Assembly: GCA_022361535.1 (NCBI GenBank)
Contig: JAKSAU010000393.1
Span: 1-39,111 of the forward strand
Source: Desulfobacterales bacterium
GTDB taxonomy: Bacteria > Desulfobacterota > Desulfobacteria > Desulfobacterales > Desulfobacteraceae
Length of the DNA: 39,111 bases
Direction: 5' to 3'
In this document: piece after piece, positions 1 through 7,521 of the stretch
How positions within the stretch are numbered: the first letter of the stretch is position 1
Layout of the letters: each line of letters begins with the position of its first letter
Position numbers and translations under genes: made by a program
Notes under the pieces: generated by a model
Databases searched by the model: none
What the model was told of the DNA's origin: nothing
The model's input: only the letters and a program-made list of their open reading frames with translations

Positions 1-95
1 CCACGAGTGAGAATTGCTTCGGCTATGGTTTGTCCTTCTTGCGCCTGAACCTCTTCACCATTTAACTGGAAGGTTATTGTATTTTTCATAGACAT
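1..95 (-). CDS. [2Fe-2S] ferredoxin-like subunit, partial (HcnA/SoxA-N-terminal type)
   Basis: This is the first 31 codons of a minus-strand gene that leaves the window. The translation starts MSMKNTITFQLNGEEVQAQE and continues with a GQTIAEAIL segment, matching the N-terminal beta-grasp of the small [2Fe-2S] proteins that accompany DadA-like FAD oxidoreductases (HcnA, opine or hydroxyproline dehydrogenase small subunits, N-terminus of SoxA). The cluster cysteines would lie beyond the edge and cannot be checked. A GGAG sits seven bases before the ATG at 95; a second ATG at 89 is in frame. It lies 115 bases downstream of the FAD gene at 211-1383, so the two probably form one oxidoreductase. 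Identification rests on a short stretch plus the neighbour. Confidence 0.7.
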   Translation of the reverse strand, partial: MSMKNTITFQLNGEEVQAQEGQTIAEAILTR

Positions 96-210
96 TTTAA
101 TGCTCCATCAACAAATATTTATAAGGCCGGATATCTTATTTTGCCGATACGCGCCGACACAATTCACAGTCCCTTTTTTGATCCCTTTCTCGTGGGAGCC
201 CTCTCAGGAC

Positions 211-1383
211 CTAAGAAAATCTGGACCAGGCAAATGGTTCGACACTCATCTCAGGCTGCTCCCCGGTTATAATATCTGCCATTAATACACCGGTTATCGG
301 AGCCATCCCAATGCCATTCCCTTCATGGCCAGCTGCAATGTAAAAGCCTGGAATCTGAGTATCAGATATAATTGGATAGTGGTCAGGTGTATAAGGGCGG
401 AGGCCGGCGTAGCTTCTGATAATATTGACATCCTGTAACACAGGATAGAATTGGATGGCCCGCTCTCCAATGGCTCGCATGACTTCAATACTGTTGGACG
501 TGTCCATACCGACAAAACTTCGACTTGTTCCAATAAGACTTGTCATTGCTTCGGTTGGCTCCAGTGCAAAGGCGACGCCATATTTTTCCATTTCAGGTGT
601 CAGCTTGCGTTTATAATCACTCTTTTCAAGTTTGGTCATCATGTAGCCAAACTCCGAGACCGGACGTTTAACGATGGGAAAGGTTCGTTCTGCCACAAGA
701 ATTTGCCCCTGCCTTGGCTTGATCGGGATATCAAGGCCAATCATTCGCCCTAACTCAGGGGCCCATATGCCTGCCGCGTTTACAACCCGTTTAGTGGCAA
801 TGGTCCCACGATCAGTGATTACTTTTGCAACGCTCCCTTTATCATCCAGCTTGATATCAAGAACTTTCGTGTATGCTGCTACAGTTGCACCCAGCGCTTT
901 TGCTGCATAACTAAAACCCTGCACCACTGCCATGGGGTTAACATTACCATCACAGGTAACATCGAGCCCCCCGACTACATTTTTCGACAAATGTGGTTCC
1001 TGTTCATGCACTTGGTTATAGTCCAGCATCACATAGGGCAATCCGGCCTCTTCCACCATTGCTTTACAATGCTTTTCAGCAATTTGATACTCTTCCTCGC
1101 TTTCCATGAGCAAGAGTGTTCCTTCCTGTGTCCAGGAAATATCAAACCCCAGTTCATCTGAAAGATCTGGATACATATCCAGGCTCATCTTTGAGAGTTT
1201 ACAACTCTCTCCCGGAACCTGATCGTATACAATAACCCTCCCGTCACAACGCCCGGATGTGCCGTCTGCAACGCCCCTGCGTTCAATACTACAGACATCA
1301 AGTCCTTTTTTAGCTAAATAGTAGGTGACCGCGGTACCGATTATGCCGCCACCAATCACTACTACATCAGCGGTTTTTTTCAT
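211..1383 (-). CDS. DadA/SoxB/HcnC-like FAD-dependent amine oxidoreductase
   Basis: A 390-residue D-amino-acid-oxidase-fold flavoprotein. The N-terminus has the Rossmann dinucleotide motif VVVIGGGIIGTAVTYYLAKKG and an E-R pair at the end of strand beta-2; the C-terminus has the typical GLRPYTPDHYPIIS and AAGHEGNGIGMAP FAD-binding segments. Family members oxidise secondary or tertiary amines such as sarcosine, dimethylglycine, hydroxyproline, opines or glycine (HcnC). The partner [2Fe-2S] gene follows at 95, suggesting a dehydrogenase passing electrons to a carrier rather than an O2-using oxidase. I chose ATG 1383, preceded by GAGGATTGATTG; an in-frame TTG lies one codon upstream. In this island the obvious substrates are demethylation products (dimethylglycine, sarcosine), but that is inference. 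A terminator-like hairpin separates it from the methyltransferase gene upstream. Confidence 0.85.
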   Translation of the reverse strand: MKKTADVVVIGGGIIGTAVTYYLAKKGLDVCSIERRGVADGTSGRCDGRVIVYDQVPGESCKLSKMSLDMYPDLSDELGFDISWTQEGTLLLMESEEEYQIAEKHCKAMVEEAGLPYVMLDYNQVHEQEPHLSKNVVGGLDVTCDGNVNPMAVVQGFSYAAKALGATVAAYTKVLDIKLDDKGSVAKVITDRGTIATKRVVNAAGIWAPELGRMIGLDIPIKPRQGQILVAERTFPIVKRPVSEFGYMMTKLEKSDYKRKLTPEMEKYGVAFALEPTEAMTSLIGTSRSFVGMDTSNSIEVMRAIGERAIQFYPVLQDVNIIRSYAGLRPYTPDHYPIISDTQIPGFYIAAGHEGNGIGMAPITGVLMADIITGEQPEMSVEPFAWSRFS

Positions 1384-1506
1384 CAATCAATCCTCACTTT
1401 GTAAAACATTAGGTTTGTGGATATTTAATTCTCATTTATGATTACCACTGACTCAATATTTATTTTATGGTCCGGTTTTAGCAGCACCGAGACAAGCGTA
1501 AATGCA

Positions 1507-1560
1507 GTAAAAGGACTGGCCGGGAGGACGGCTGTTTTACCCGGCCAATACACTTTTTAC
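1507..1560 (-). terminator. Terminator-like long hairpin after the MtgA-like gene
   Basis: A GGCCGGG arm (1518-1524) pairs with CCCGGCC (1540-1546) around a 15-base loop. The stem can be extended imperfectly by AGTAAAAG on one side and CTTTTTACT on the other. On the minus strand the core stem is followed by AGTCCTTTTACTG. The arms look symmetrical enough to act in both directions. It probably ends the methyltransferase transcript and separates it from the FAD/[2Fe-2S] pair. Confidence 0.6.
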
Positions 1561-2360
1561 TATGACTCAATGGCACCGGAACGAACGCCTTTGAGGTATT
1601 CCATGCAGAACTGGTCATGACCCAGCAGCATATCTGCGGTTTTAATGGTGGACATGATTTTTTTGTCCAGCGGGTCGATGATGGCCGAATCCATGCCAGC
1701 ATCCATCATCAGCGTCACAAAGGTCCGGTTGATGATATGACGCTGGGGCAGGCCGTAGGAAATATTGGAGAGCCCTCCAGTAATGTGGACTTCAGGGAAT
1801 TCAACTTTGATGGCCCGGACGGCATCCAGAACCATCATCCCCTTGTTGGAATCGGTGGAAATGGGTTGGACCAGTGGATCCACATAGATATTGGCAGTGG
1901 CGATACCGACGCCGTTGAGCTCCTTGACCAGTTTTTTGGCACGGCCCAGGATATCGTCACTGGACTCGGGCATGCCGGCGTCGTCCATGCACAGGGCAAT
2001 GATCTTGCACTCTTTTCCATCCAAAAAGGGCATCATGGCATCAAAGCGTTCCTTTTCCAGGGAAATGGAATTAACCATGGGGGTCTGGTCGACCATGGAA
2101 AAGGCCATTTCGAGGATGGCTGGATCCGGACTGTCCAAGGCTAATGGGATTGTACAAACGGGTTGTATTGTGTCCAGAAGCCAGCGCATATCCTCTTCCT
2201 CATGGCCGATGCGGGCACCGGCGTTAACATCGATATAGGTTGCTCCCGCTTCCTGCTGTTTTTTTACATCTTCGATGATGTAATCTGCATCCCGGTCGGC
2301 CACCGCCGCCTGGACCATTTTTCTGGAGGTGTTGATTCGTTCACCGATGACTTCGAACAT
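1560..2360 (-). CDS. mtgA: MtgA-like methyl-corrinoid:tetrahydrofolate methyltransferase
   Basis: A 266-residue pterin-binding (DHPS-fold TIM-barrel) protein of the AcsE/MtgA/MtrH group. Visible family segments are IGERIN at residues 5-10, DVNAGA near 44-49, LALDSPDP near 73-80, a VNSIS strand, a DPLVQPIS segment and GLSNISYGLPQR followed by a conserved N in the C-terminal third. Members move the methyl group from methyl-Co(III) corrinoid protein to THF, or to CoM in methanogens. It starts ten bases after the stop of the corrinoid protein gene, with an AGGAGG ribosome site, so the two are translated together. Here it would deliver methyl-THF for oxidation in the Wood-Ljungdahl branch. The symbol is by family analogy with the betaine system; direction and acceptor are inferred. 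Confidence 0.85.
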   Translation of the reverse strand: MFEVIGERINTSRKMVQAAVADRDADYIIEDVKKQQEAGATYIDVNAGARIGHEEEDMRWLLDTIQPVCTIPLALDSPDPAILEMAFSMVDQTPMVNSISLEKERFDAMMPFLDGKECKIIALCMDDAGMPESSDDILGRAKKLVKELNGVGIATANIYVDPLVQPISTDSNKGMMVLDAVRAIKVEFPEVHITGGLSNISYGLPQRHIINRTFVTLMMDAGMDSAIIDPLDKKIMSTIKTADMLLGHDQFCMEYLKGVRSGAIES

Positions 2361-2369
2361 TTTGACCTC

Positions 2370-3002
2370 CTAGTTAATCAATGATTTTGCAATTTTGGAC
2401 GCAGATCCGGCATCCGCGGCAAAACCGTCGGCACCTATTTCATCGGCAAAGGCCTGGGTGACTGGCGCGCCGCCAACCAGGATTTTTACCTTATCCCTGA
2501 GACCGGATTCCACAATGGCGTCCACGGTCTGTTTCATGGCCGGCATGGTGGTGGTCAGCAGGGCGGACAGGCAGACAATCTGGGCATTTTTCTTTTGGAT
2601 CTCAGCCACAAAATCTTCCGGGGGAATGTCAACGCCCAGGTTGTGGACTTCCAACCCGGCGCTTTCCATCATCATGGCCACCAGGTTTTTGCCGATGTCG
2701 TGGAGATCGCCCTTGACTGTGCCGATGATCACGGAACCGCCGGAGGCCCCGCCGTCTTCGCCCAGAAGTGGCTTGAGGATTTCAACGCAGCTGCCCATGG
2801 CCTGGGCCGCCATGAGCACCTCGGGGATGAACATGTCACCTGATTCCATTTTTTCTCCCACGATATCCATGCCGGCGATAAGGCCGCTGTTAAGGATTTC
2901 CTGGGCCGGGATGTCTGCGGCCAGTGCGTCGTTAACCAGGCTGGTGAGTGTGGCTGCATCGCAGGATACCAGGGCTTGGGTCATTGCATTAAAATCTGCC
3001 AT
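2370..3002 (-). CDS. mtgC: Corrinoid (B12-binding) methyl carrier protein, MtgC/MttC-like
   Basis: A 210-residue cobalamin-binding protein of standard family length. An N-terminal helical cap (residues 1-80, with GEKMESGDMFIPEVLMAAQAM) is followed by a Rossmann B12 domain with the DxHxxG motif GDLHDIGKN. His101 is the predicted lower axial cobalt ligand. LSALLTTTM and VGGAPV complete the base-off cofactor pocket. It shuttles methyl groups between the substrate-specific MttB-family enzymes and the THF methyltransferase encoded next. The start at 3002 has an AAGGAG ribosome site. It is the only corrinoid carrier in the window, so both MttB homologues may share it. I see no RamA-like reductive activase here; it must be encoded elsewhere. 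Confidence 0.92.
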   Translation of the reverse strand: MADFNAMTQALVSCDAATLTSLVNDALAADIPAQEILNSGLIAGMDIVGEKMESGDMFIPEVLMAAQAMGSCVEILKPLLGEDGGASGGSVIIGTVKGDLHDIGKNLVAMMMESAGLEVHNLGVDIPPEDFVAEIQKKNAQIVCLSALLTTTMPAMKQTVDAIVESGLRDKVKILVGGAPVTQAFADEIGADGFAADAGSASKIAKSLIN

Positions 3003-3038
3003 TTTTATCTCCTTAATTATTTTAAATAGAATATTGGC

Positions 3039-3069
3039 GCACGGGCAGGTTTGTTATTCCGGCCCGTGC
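3039..3069 (-). other. Intergenic stem-loop between panB-like and corrinoid genes
   Basis: GCACGGGC (3039-3046) pairs perfectly with GCCCGTGC (3062-3069) around a 15-base loop. On the minus strand the stem is followed by GCCAATATTCTATTT, not a clean U-tract, so it may be a partial terminator or a processing site that lets the corrinoid gene be expressed at a different level from the panB-like gene. Confidence 0.5.
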
Positions 3070-3106
3070 CTTAAATAAAGTCATCCTGAAAGATGAATTA
3101 GCAAAA

Positions 3107-3955
3107 CTAACTCATCAGTTCTCTAAACTTATCTTCTTCGCCGGCGACCATGTGGTAGCAGTATTGATCTTCATCCGGAAATGTGCCGTTCTTGACTTCA
3201 GCCACATAATCCTTCATGCCGTTTACAATGACCTCGGCCACATTGCAGTATTTTTTAACGAATTTGGGAGTAAAGGCCTGGAATTGGCCGATGACATCCG
3301 AAACGATGAGAAGCTGGCCGTCACAATGGGGGCCGGCACCAATGGAAAGGACGGGAATGTCAAGGGTTTCCCATATGTATTTCATGACTTCAGGGGGGAC
3401 CGCTTCCACCAGCAGCATCTTGGCACCCGCGGCCTGTACGGTTAGGGCGTCCTCCACAACCAGTTTGGCAGTCTCTGCGGTCCGGCCCTGGGCCTTGTGG
3501 CCGCCCAATTGCCCCGAACTCTGGGGGGTCAGGCCGATATGCCCGATGACATTGACCCCGGCATCGGTGATGGCCCTGATACGAGACGTAGTTCGGACCC
3601 CGCCTTCAAGTTTAATGGCGTCTACATCCGCTTCCTTCAGGAACCGGATGGCATTGTTTACGGCATCTTCATCCGAAGCCTGATAGGATCCCAGGGGCAT
3701 GTCGCCCACCACAAAACAGCCCGGAGCCCCACGGCGCACGGCATCGCAATGGGCAATACATTGGTCCATGGTAACTGGCAGGGTGCCGTTATACCCATAA
3801 ACACACATCCCAAGTGAATCTCCCACAAGGATCATTTCCATTCCCGCTTCCTGGGCAAATTGGGCCGTGGGAAAATCGTAGGAGGTCAGCCATGCGATTT
3901 TGTCATTGTTTTCTTTCATTTTATAAAGGTCAAAAATAGAAATCCTTTTGTTCAT
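3107..3955 (-). CDS. panB: PanB-family ketopantoate hydroxymethyltransferase (3-methyl-2-oxobutanoate hydroxymethyltransferase)
   Basis: A 282-residue protein, about the usual PanB length. The predicted metal and catalytic residues align with E. coli PanB: Asp46 in VGDSLGM, Asp85 in VGDMPLGSY, Lys115 and Glu117 in IKLEGG, and Glu184 in VEAVPPE, where most PanBs have ECVP. GHIGLTPQS and IGAGPHCDGQ are also family hallmarks. PanB joins 5,10-methylene-THF to 2-oxoisovalerate in pantothenate synthesis. No panC or panD lies nearby; instead the gene sits between the regulator and the corrinoid carrier of a methyl-transfer island. It may be a second PanB copy recruited as a THF-linked C1 enzyme, or the ordinary biosynthetic gene carried along. 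The motif set argues that the PanB chemistry is intact. Confidence 0.9.
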   Translation of the reverse strand: MNKRISIFDLYKMKENNDKIAWLTSYDFPTAQFAQEAGMEMILVGDSLGMCVYGYNGTLPVTMDQCIAHCDAVRRGAPGCFVVGDMPLGSYQASDEDAVNNAIRFLKEADVDAIKLEGGVRTTSRIRAITDAGVNVIGHIGLTPQSSGQLGGHKAQGRTAETAKLVVEDALTVQAAGAKMLLVEAVPPEVMKYIWETLDIPVLSIGAGPHCDGQLLIVSDVIGQFQAFTPKFVKKYCNVAEVIVNGMKDYVAEVKNGTFPDEDQYCYHMVAGEEDKFRELMS

Positions 3956-4017
3956 TTCTTTCTCCTGTCTGCTTCATTTGATTTTGTTATTTGTATCGGA
4001 TCGGGATCCGGGCTTTG

Positions 4018-5055
4018 CTAATGTGTCGGTTTAAAAATCAGCGTTCCCCCTTCTTCCATCTGTCTTCTTACAGATACCGGTGTTACTGAAAATTCGTTTT
4101 TAAACCAGCGGGTAAAGTGAGAGGCATCTGAAAAACCGCACTCATAGGCGATTTCAGCCACCGAGGCCTCACTGTTTTCTATAAGCCATTTACCGTATAA
4201 GAGCCGGATTTTCCTGAAATAGCTTAAGGGGGTGGCATTCATGTGTAATTTAAACAATCGCTCCACCTGTCTTGGGCTGATGTGAACATGGTCGGCAATG
4301 TCTTTGACGGTTAAAGGTTCTGACATATTCTGTTCCATTAAAAACACAGCTTTTCTCACCCTGGGATCTGAAATGGTGGCAAACTCTTTGTTAAAGGGAA
4401 GCTGGGGGTGGTTTTGGGGACGGCCCCAGTTTAGCAGCAGGTGTCTCAGGCATTTGATGGCCCTTTCTTTTCCCAGGTCGCGTTCGATGATGAACAGAGC
4501 CAGGTCCGTCACCGAACTGCCGCCGGGACAGGTGATCATTTTCTTATCCTCTATGAAAATCTCATCGGTAACCGGAATCAGGTCGGGAAACGCATTGATG
4601 AAATCGTGGTAATGATACCAGTGAACACATGTTTTTTTACCTTCCATGAGGCCTGCTTCGGCCATATAGAAGCTCCCCGTACAGACCCCGATAATTGGGA
4701 CCCCGGCACGATCCGCCTTTCTCAGATAATTGAGAATCTTGATATCGTATCGGTTGTCCTCGGGTAAAAGTCCGCCCACAATCACCACATAATCAAATTC
4801 CTTTGGATCCTTAAATGGTTCCCAGGGGATGATTTCCACCCCGGAACTTGACTTGATAGGGTCAAGGGTTTCTCCCATAATGGTCCATTTGCACAGCTTT
4901 TGTTTACTCCGGTCCCCTTCGTCTGCGGCATGCCGGAGTACGGCAACAAACCCGGCAAAGGCAATCAGAGTAAAATCGGATACGAGAATAAATCCGATGG
5001 ACAGGTTCCCGGGTGCTTTGGCGTTGTTTTTATGTGTGGATTCTTTTGCCGGCAT
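4018..5055 (-). CDS. GlxA/GbdR-type AraC-family regulator with DJ-1/PfpI domain
   Basis: A 345-residue two-domain regulator. Residues 20-200 form a DJ-1/PfpI (class I glutamine-amidotransferase-like) sensor fold with the nucleophile-elbow-like segment IIGVCTGSFYMAEAGLMEGK. Residues 235-335 carry two AraC helix-turn-helix units (VKDIADHVHISPRQVERLF and ASVAEIAYECGFSDASHFTRWF). The best-studied members of this architecture include GbdR, which senses glycine betaine and dimethylglycine in Pseudomonas, as well as ArgR and CdhR. Its place inside the transporter/methyltransferase island makes it the likely local regulator, responding to the imported methylated compound or a demethylation product. 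It is transcribed in the same direction as its neighbours, between the cupin and the panB-like gene. Confidence 0.88.
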   Translation of the reverse strand: MPAKESTHKNNAKAPGNLSIGFILVSDFTLIAFAGFVAVLRHAADEGDRSKQKLCKWTIMGETLDPIKSSSGVEIIPWEPFKDPKEFDYVVIVGGLLPEDNRYDIKILNYLRKADRAGVPIIGVCTGSFYMAEAGLMEGKKTCVHWYHYHDFINAFPDLIPVTDEIFIEDKKMITCPGGSSVTDLALFIIERDLGKERAIKCLRHLLLNWGRPQNHPQLPFNKEFATISDPRVRKAVFLMEQNMSEPLTVKDIADHVHISPRQVERLFKLHMNATPLSYFRKIRLLYGKWLIENSEASVAEIAYECGFSDASHFTRWFKNEFSVTPVSVRRQMEEGGTLIFKPTH

Positions 5056-5127
5056 CTTGCCCCCGCTTTTTAATAAAATACATGCAGTAAAGAGACAGAG
5101 AAATGCTTATACCGCATGTTATCTCCA

Positions 5128-5739
5128 TTATCCGCAGATGTAAACGGCCGCCATGGGGTCTGAGCCCAGAGACCAGAATGCGTGCATCCGGCTGCTGGGA
5201 ATCAGGATATGGGTCTCCCTGGGGAGACTTATAATGGGGCCTTTGTCCATATGCCAGGTCCCCCGCCCGGACACGACATAAAAGAGTTCCACTCCCTTAT
5301 GGGCGTGAAGGGGAAAATATATCTCAGGGCTTAGCAATATGCATCCCAAGGTGACCCGGTCGTCCCGGATCAGGCCGTGGTCTCCTACCAGTTCAAAGCA
5401 TCCGTAGTTTTCCAGAAATTCCCTGTCCACATCCTCCCCCCGGTAATGGGGAGCGTCCAGCCACTCCAAGCAGGGGGTCAGGCCTTCAAGGATGTTGATC
5501 ATATTTGACAGCCGGCCCTGTCCGGCTGAAGACAACACCTGCTCCCAGTGCCGGGAGACCGGTTTCAGGCCGGGGCTCACAACAACGGAAGCGGGGTCCT
5601 CAAAGGCGAGTATTCTATCAAAGGCATTTTGAATTCGTTTGTATTTCGGATCCTGCCAATGGATGTCGTCTAAGTGAGCTTTAAAAACCCGGGTGAATTC
5701 CTGAACTTTTAATATGATCTGGCTGGGCTCTTTGTTCAT
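5128..5739 (-). CDS. DMSP-lyase-like cupin
   Basis: A 203-residue protein resembling the dimethylsulfoniopropionate lyase cupin family (DddL/DddQ/DddK group). A helical N-terminal half leads to a LEWLDAPHYRGED stretch and an ELVGDHGL segment, then a C-terminal cupin. Metal-ligand candidates are His145, His147 and Glu151 in FPLHAHKGVEL, and His186 in SSRMHAFW. In DddK-type lyases the position two after the Glu is a catalytic Tyr; here that position is Phe153, with Tyr154 next to it. Tyr141, just before the His pair, is another candidate base. The gene follows the BCCT transporter across a GC-rich hairpin. It could cleave DMSP to DMS and acrylate, process a related compound, or act only as a metal-binding sensor. 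Family assignment is from pattern recognition. Confidence 0.68.
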   Translation of the reverse strand: MNKEPSQIILKVQEFTRVFKAHLDDIHWQDPKYKRIQNAFDRILAFEDPASVVVSPGLKPVSRHWEQVLSSAGQGRLSNMINILEGLTPCLEWLDAPHYRGEDVDREFLENYGCFELVGDHGLIRDDRVTLGCILLSPEIYFPLHAHKGVELFYVVSGRGTWHMDKGPIISLPRETHILIPSSRMHAFWSLGSDPMAAVYICG

Positions 5740-5755
5740 TTATATCCTCTATCTG

Positions 5756-5788
5756 GTACCGCCCCGGGAACAGGGCCCGGGGCGGTAC
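5756..5788 (-). other. Perfect 13-bp GC-rich hairpin between BCCT and cupin genes
   Basis: GTACCGCCCCGGG (5756-5768) pairs with CCCGGGGCGGTAC (5776-5788) around a 7-base loop. On the minus strand it begins ten bases after the transporter stop codon and ends just before the AGAGGA ribosome site of the cupin gene. No U-tract follows, so it is more likely an mRNA-stabilising or translation-modulating stem than a classical terminator. Confidence 0.75.
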
Positions 5789-5798
5789 GGGATTGGGT

Positions 5799-7391
5799 TT
5801 AGTTTTGAATATCCGGCTGCAGGACGGGAGCCGGATTCTCAACGGCTTCGTCTTTTACTTCATGCTCGTACAGGGATTTGACCATGGCAATGCACATGGC
5901 CACCATGATAAAAATGATGAGCAAGGAGGCCATGATGGAAGAAAGCTGGAGGCCGGAGATTCCTTTTCCCACCAGGACCAGGGTAATGCCCAGGGAACCG
6001 ATGGTAATGGCCCACAGTGCCCGGATTCCCTTGGGGGGCAGTTCCGGATTACAGTCTGTTTTGGTGGAGACTTGGGCGCATACATAGGAGAATGAATCCA
6101 CGGTGGTGGAAAGAAATATCACCACCAGAATCAGAAATGCCCCGGCCATAACTCCGCCCATGGGCAGATTCTCCAGCATGGTGAATACCACGCTTCCGGT
6201 GCCGTTTTCTGCCATGGAGGCCACAAGCCCGGTCTTTTCAACCAGTTCCTGGTAAAGGGCGGTACCGCCGAAAGAGGCAAACCACAGCCAGGTGGCAATG
6301 GGAGCGATGCCCATGTGGACCAGAACCACCTCTTTAATGGTTCTGCCCTTGGAAATGTTGGCGACAAAAAGACCTGTTGCCGGAGCGGAGGCGATCCACC
6401 AGGCCCAGTAAAAAATGGTCCATCCCTGGGGAAATCCGCCTTTGTCGATGGCATCGGTCCAGAAGCTCATCTTCATGAAATTTGTCACATAGGAACCAAA
6501 GGCATCCATGCCGATATTGATCTGGAAGACAGTGGGGCCGGCCAGAAATACAAAGAGCATCAGTCCCATGGCCAGGGGAATGTTAATGTTGCTCAACACC
6601 TTAATCCCCTTGTCTATGCCGGAGACGGCACTGAAGGTAAATATGGATACCCAGACCACGGCAATGACCATGTAAACCATTTTGGTTTCAGGAATGCCGA
6701 ACAGGGAGTTCAAACCTGAAGACAATTGCATGATGCCAAGGCCTGTGGCGGTGGTGACCCCGCCGATGACGCCGATAACCAGAAAAGAATCCAGCAGCTT
6801 GGCCCAGATACCGTCGGCATAGTTGCCGATCAGGGGACGCAGGGCGGAGGAGAATCTCGGGGTCATCCCCCTTCTGTGCATGAAATAGCCGATGGGGGCG
6901 CCGATAGCCATATAAATGGCCCATGGGGTCCATCCCCAGTGGAAAAAGGCGTATGCCAAGGAGAGGACGCCCGCTTCGGTAGTGCCGGTTTCAACACCGA
7001 ATGGCGGTGCCTTGAAGATGGACAGGGGCTCTGCCGCCCCCCAATATACCAGGCCCACACCGTATCCGCAGGCAAATATCATGGCGAACCAGGAAAAAAA
7101 TGAGTATTCAGGGCGGTCCGTATCTTTTCCCAGCCGGACATTCCCGAACCGCCCAAATGCAAGCCAAAGGGCAAAAAGAACGAGTAGAAAACCAACCAAA
7201 AGATAAAGCCAGCCGAACTGACCAGTTACGAATTTAAAGATTACGTTCATGGTCTCGCCCATACCGTCGGTGTCGGTAAATGCCCATGTAAAGAACAAAA
7301 AAATCACGGTCAGGGTACTGGTCACCACAAAGGTTTCAATCCGCTTGTACCAGGGAAGATTGTCCATTGGGGTCGTAAAGTCTTCTCTCAT
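5799..7391 (-). CDS. BCCT-family betaine/choline/carnitine/DMSP transporter
   Basis: A 530-residue secondary transporter with about 12 membrane segments. The aromatic box known from BetP is present: Trp152, Trp157 and Tyr160 in HWGWTPWAIY, and Trp332 in YWAWWIASAP (BetP W189, W194, Y197, W374). The glycine-rich segment reads CGYGVGLVYWGAAEP, with Tyr110 where BetP has Met150. Ser335 replaces BetP Trp377. GLFVANISKGRTIKE is the conserved loop before TM9. BCCT proteins import quaternary ammonium compounds or DMSP (the DddT type), usually with Na+. The acidic C-terminal tail is short, without a long BetP-like osmosensory extension, which suits nutrient uptake. It sits between the MttB-family genes and the DMSP-lyase-like cupin and so probably supplies their substrate. 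Confidence 0.93.
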   Translation of the reverse strand: MREDFTTPMDNLPWYKRIETFVVTSTLTVIFLFFTWAFTDTDGMGETMNVIFKFVTGQFGWLYLLVGFLLVLFALWLAFGRFGNVRLGKDTDRPEYSFFSWFAMIFACGYGVGLVYWGAAEPLSIFKAPPFGVETGTTEAGVLSLAYAFFHWGWTPWAIYMAIGAPIGYFMHRRGMTPRFSSALRPLIGNYADGIWAKLLDSFLVIGVIGGVTTATGLGIMQLSSGLNSLFGIPETKMVYMVIAVVWVSIFTFSAVSGIDKGIKVLSNINIPLAMGLMLFVFLAGPTVFQINIGMDAFGSYVTNFMKMSFWTDAIDKGGFPQGWTIFYWAWWIASAPATGLFVANISKGRTIKEVVLVHMGIAPIATWLWFASFGGTALYQELVEKTGLVASMAENGTGSVVFTMLENLPMGGVMAGAFLILVVIFLSTTVDSFSYVCAQVSTKTDCNPELPPKGIRALWAITIGSLGITLVLVGKGISGLQLSSIMASLLIIFIMVAMCIAMVKSLYEHEVKDEAVENPAPVLQPDIQN

Positions 7392-7452
7392 GCTTGCTTT
7401 CCTCGTCTTTCTTAAGGGTTAATTGGTTGTTCTACGTCTATTTTAATATCCG

Positions 7453-7473
7453 GGCAGCCCGGTGTGAGCTGCC
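7453..7473 (-). other. Weak stem-loop between mttB-like and BCCT genes
   Basis: GGCAGC (7453-7458) pairs with GCTGCC (7468-7473) around a 9-base loop in the 130-base gap after the second mttB-like gene. It lacks a good U-tract on the minus strand. It may be a processing stem or a coincidence. Confidence 0.3.
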
Positions 7474-7521
7474 TTTTCGACGGACGTTTTAAAGAACAGC
7501 GGCCTGTCTCAGATACTGTGA

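Noticed and set aside
1617..2144. A 175-codon plus-strand frame opposite the MtgA-like gene
   Set aside because: Its His/Gly-rich translation mirrors the antisense of the methyltransferase; the minus-strand frame has clear pterin-binding motifs.
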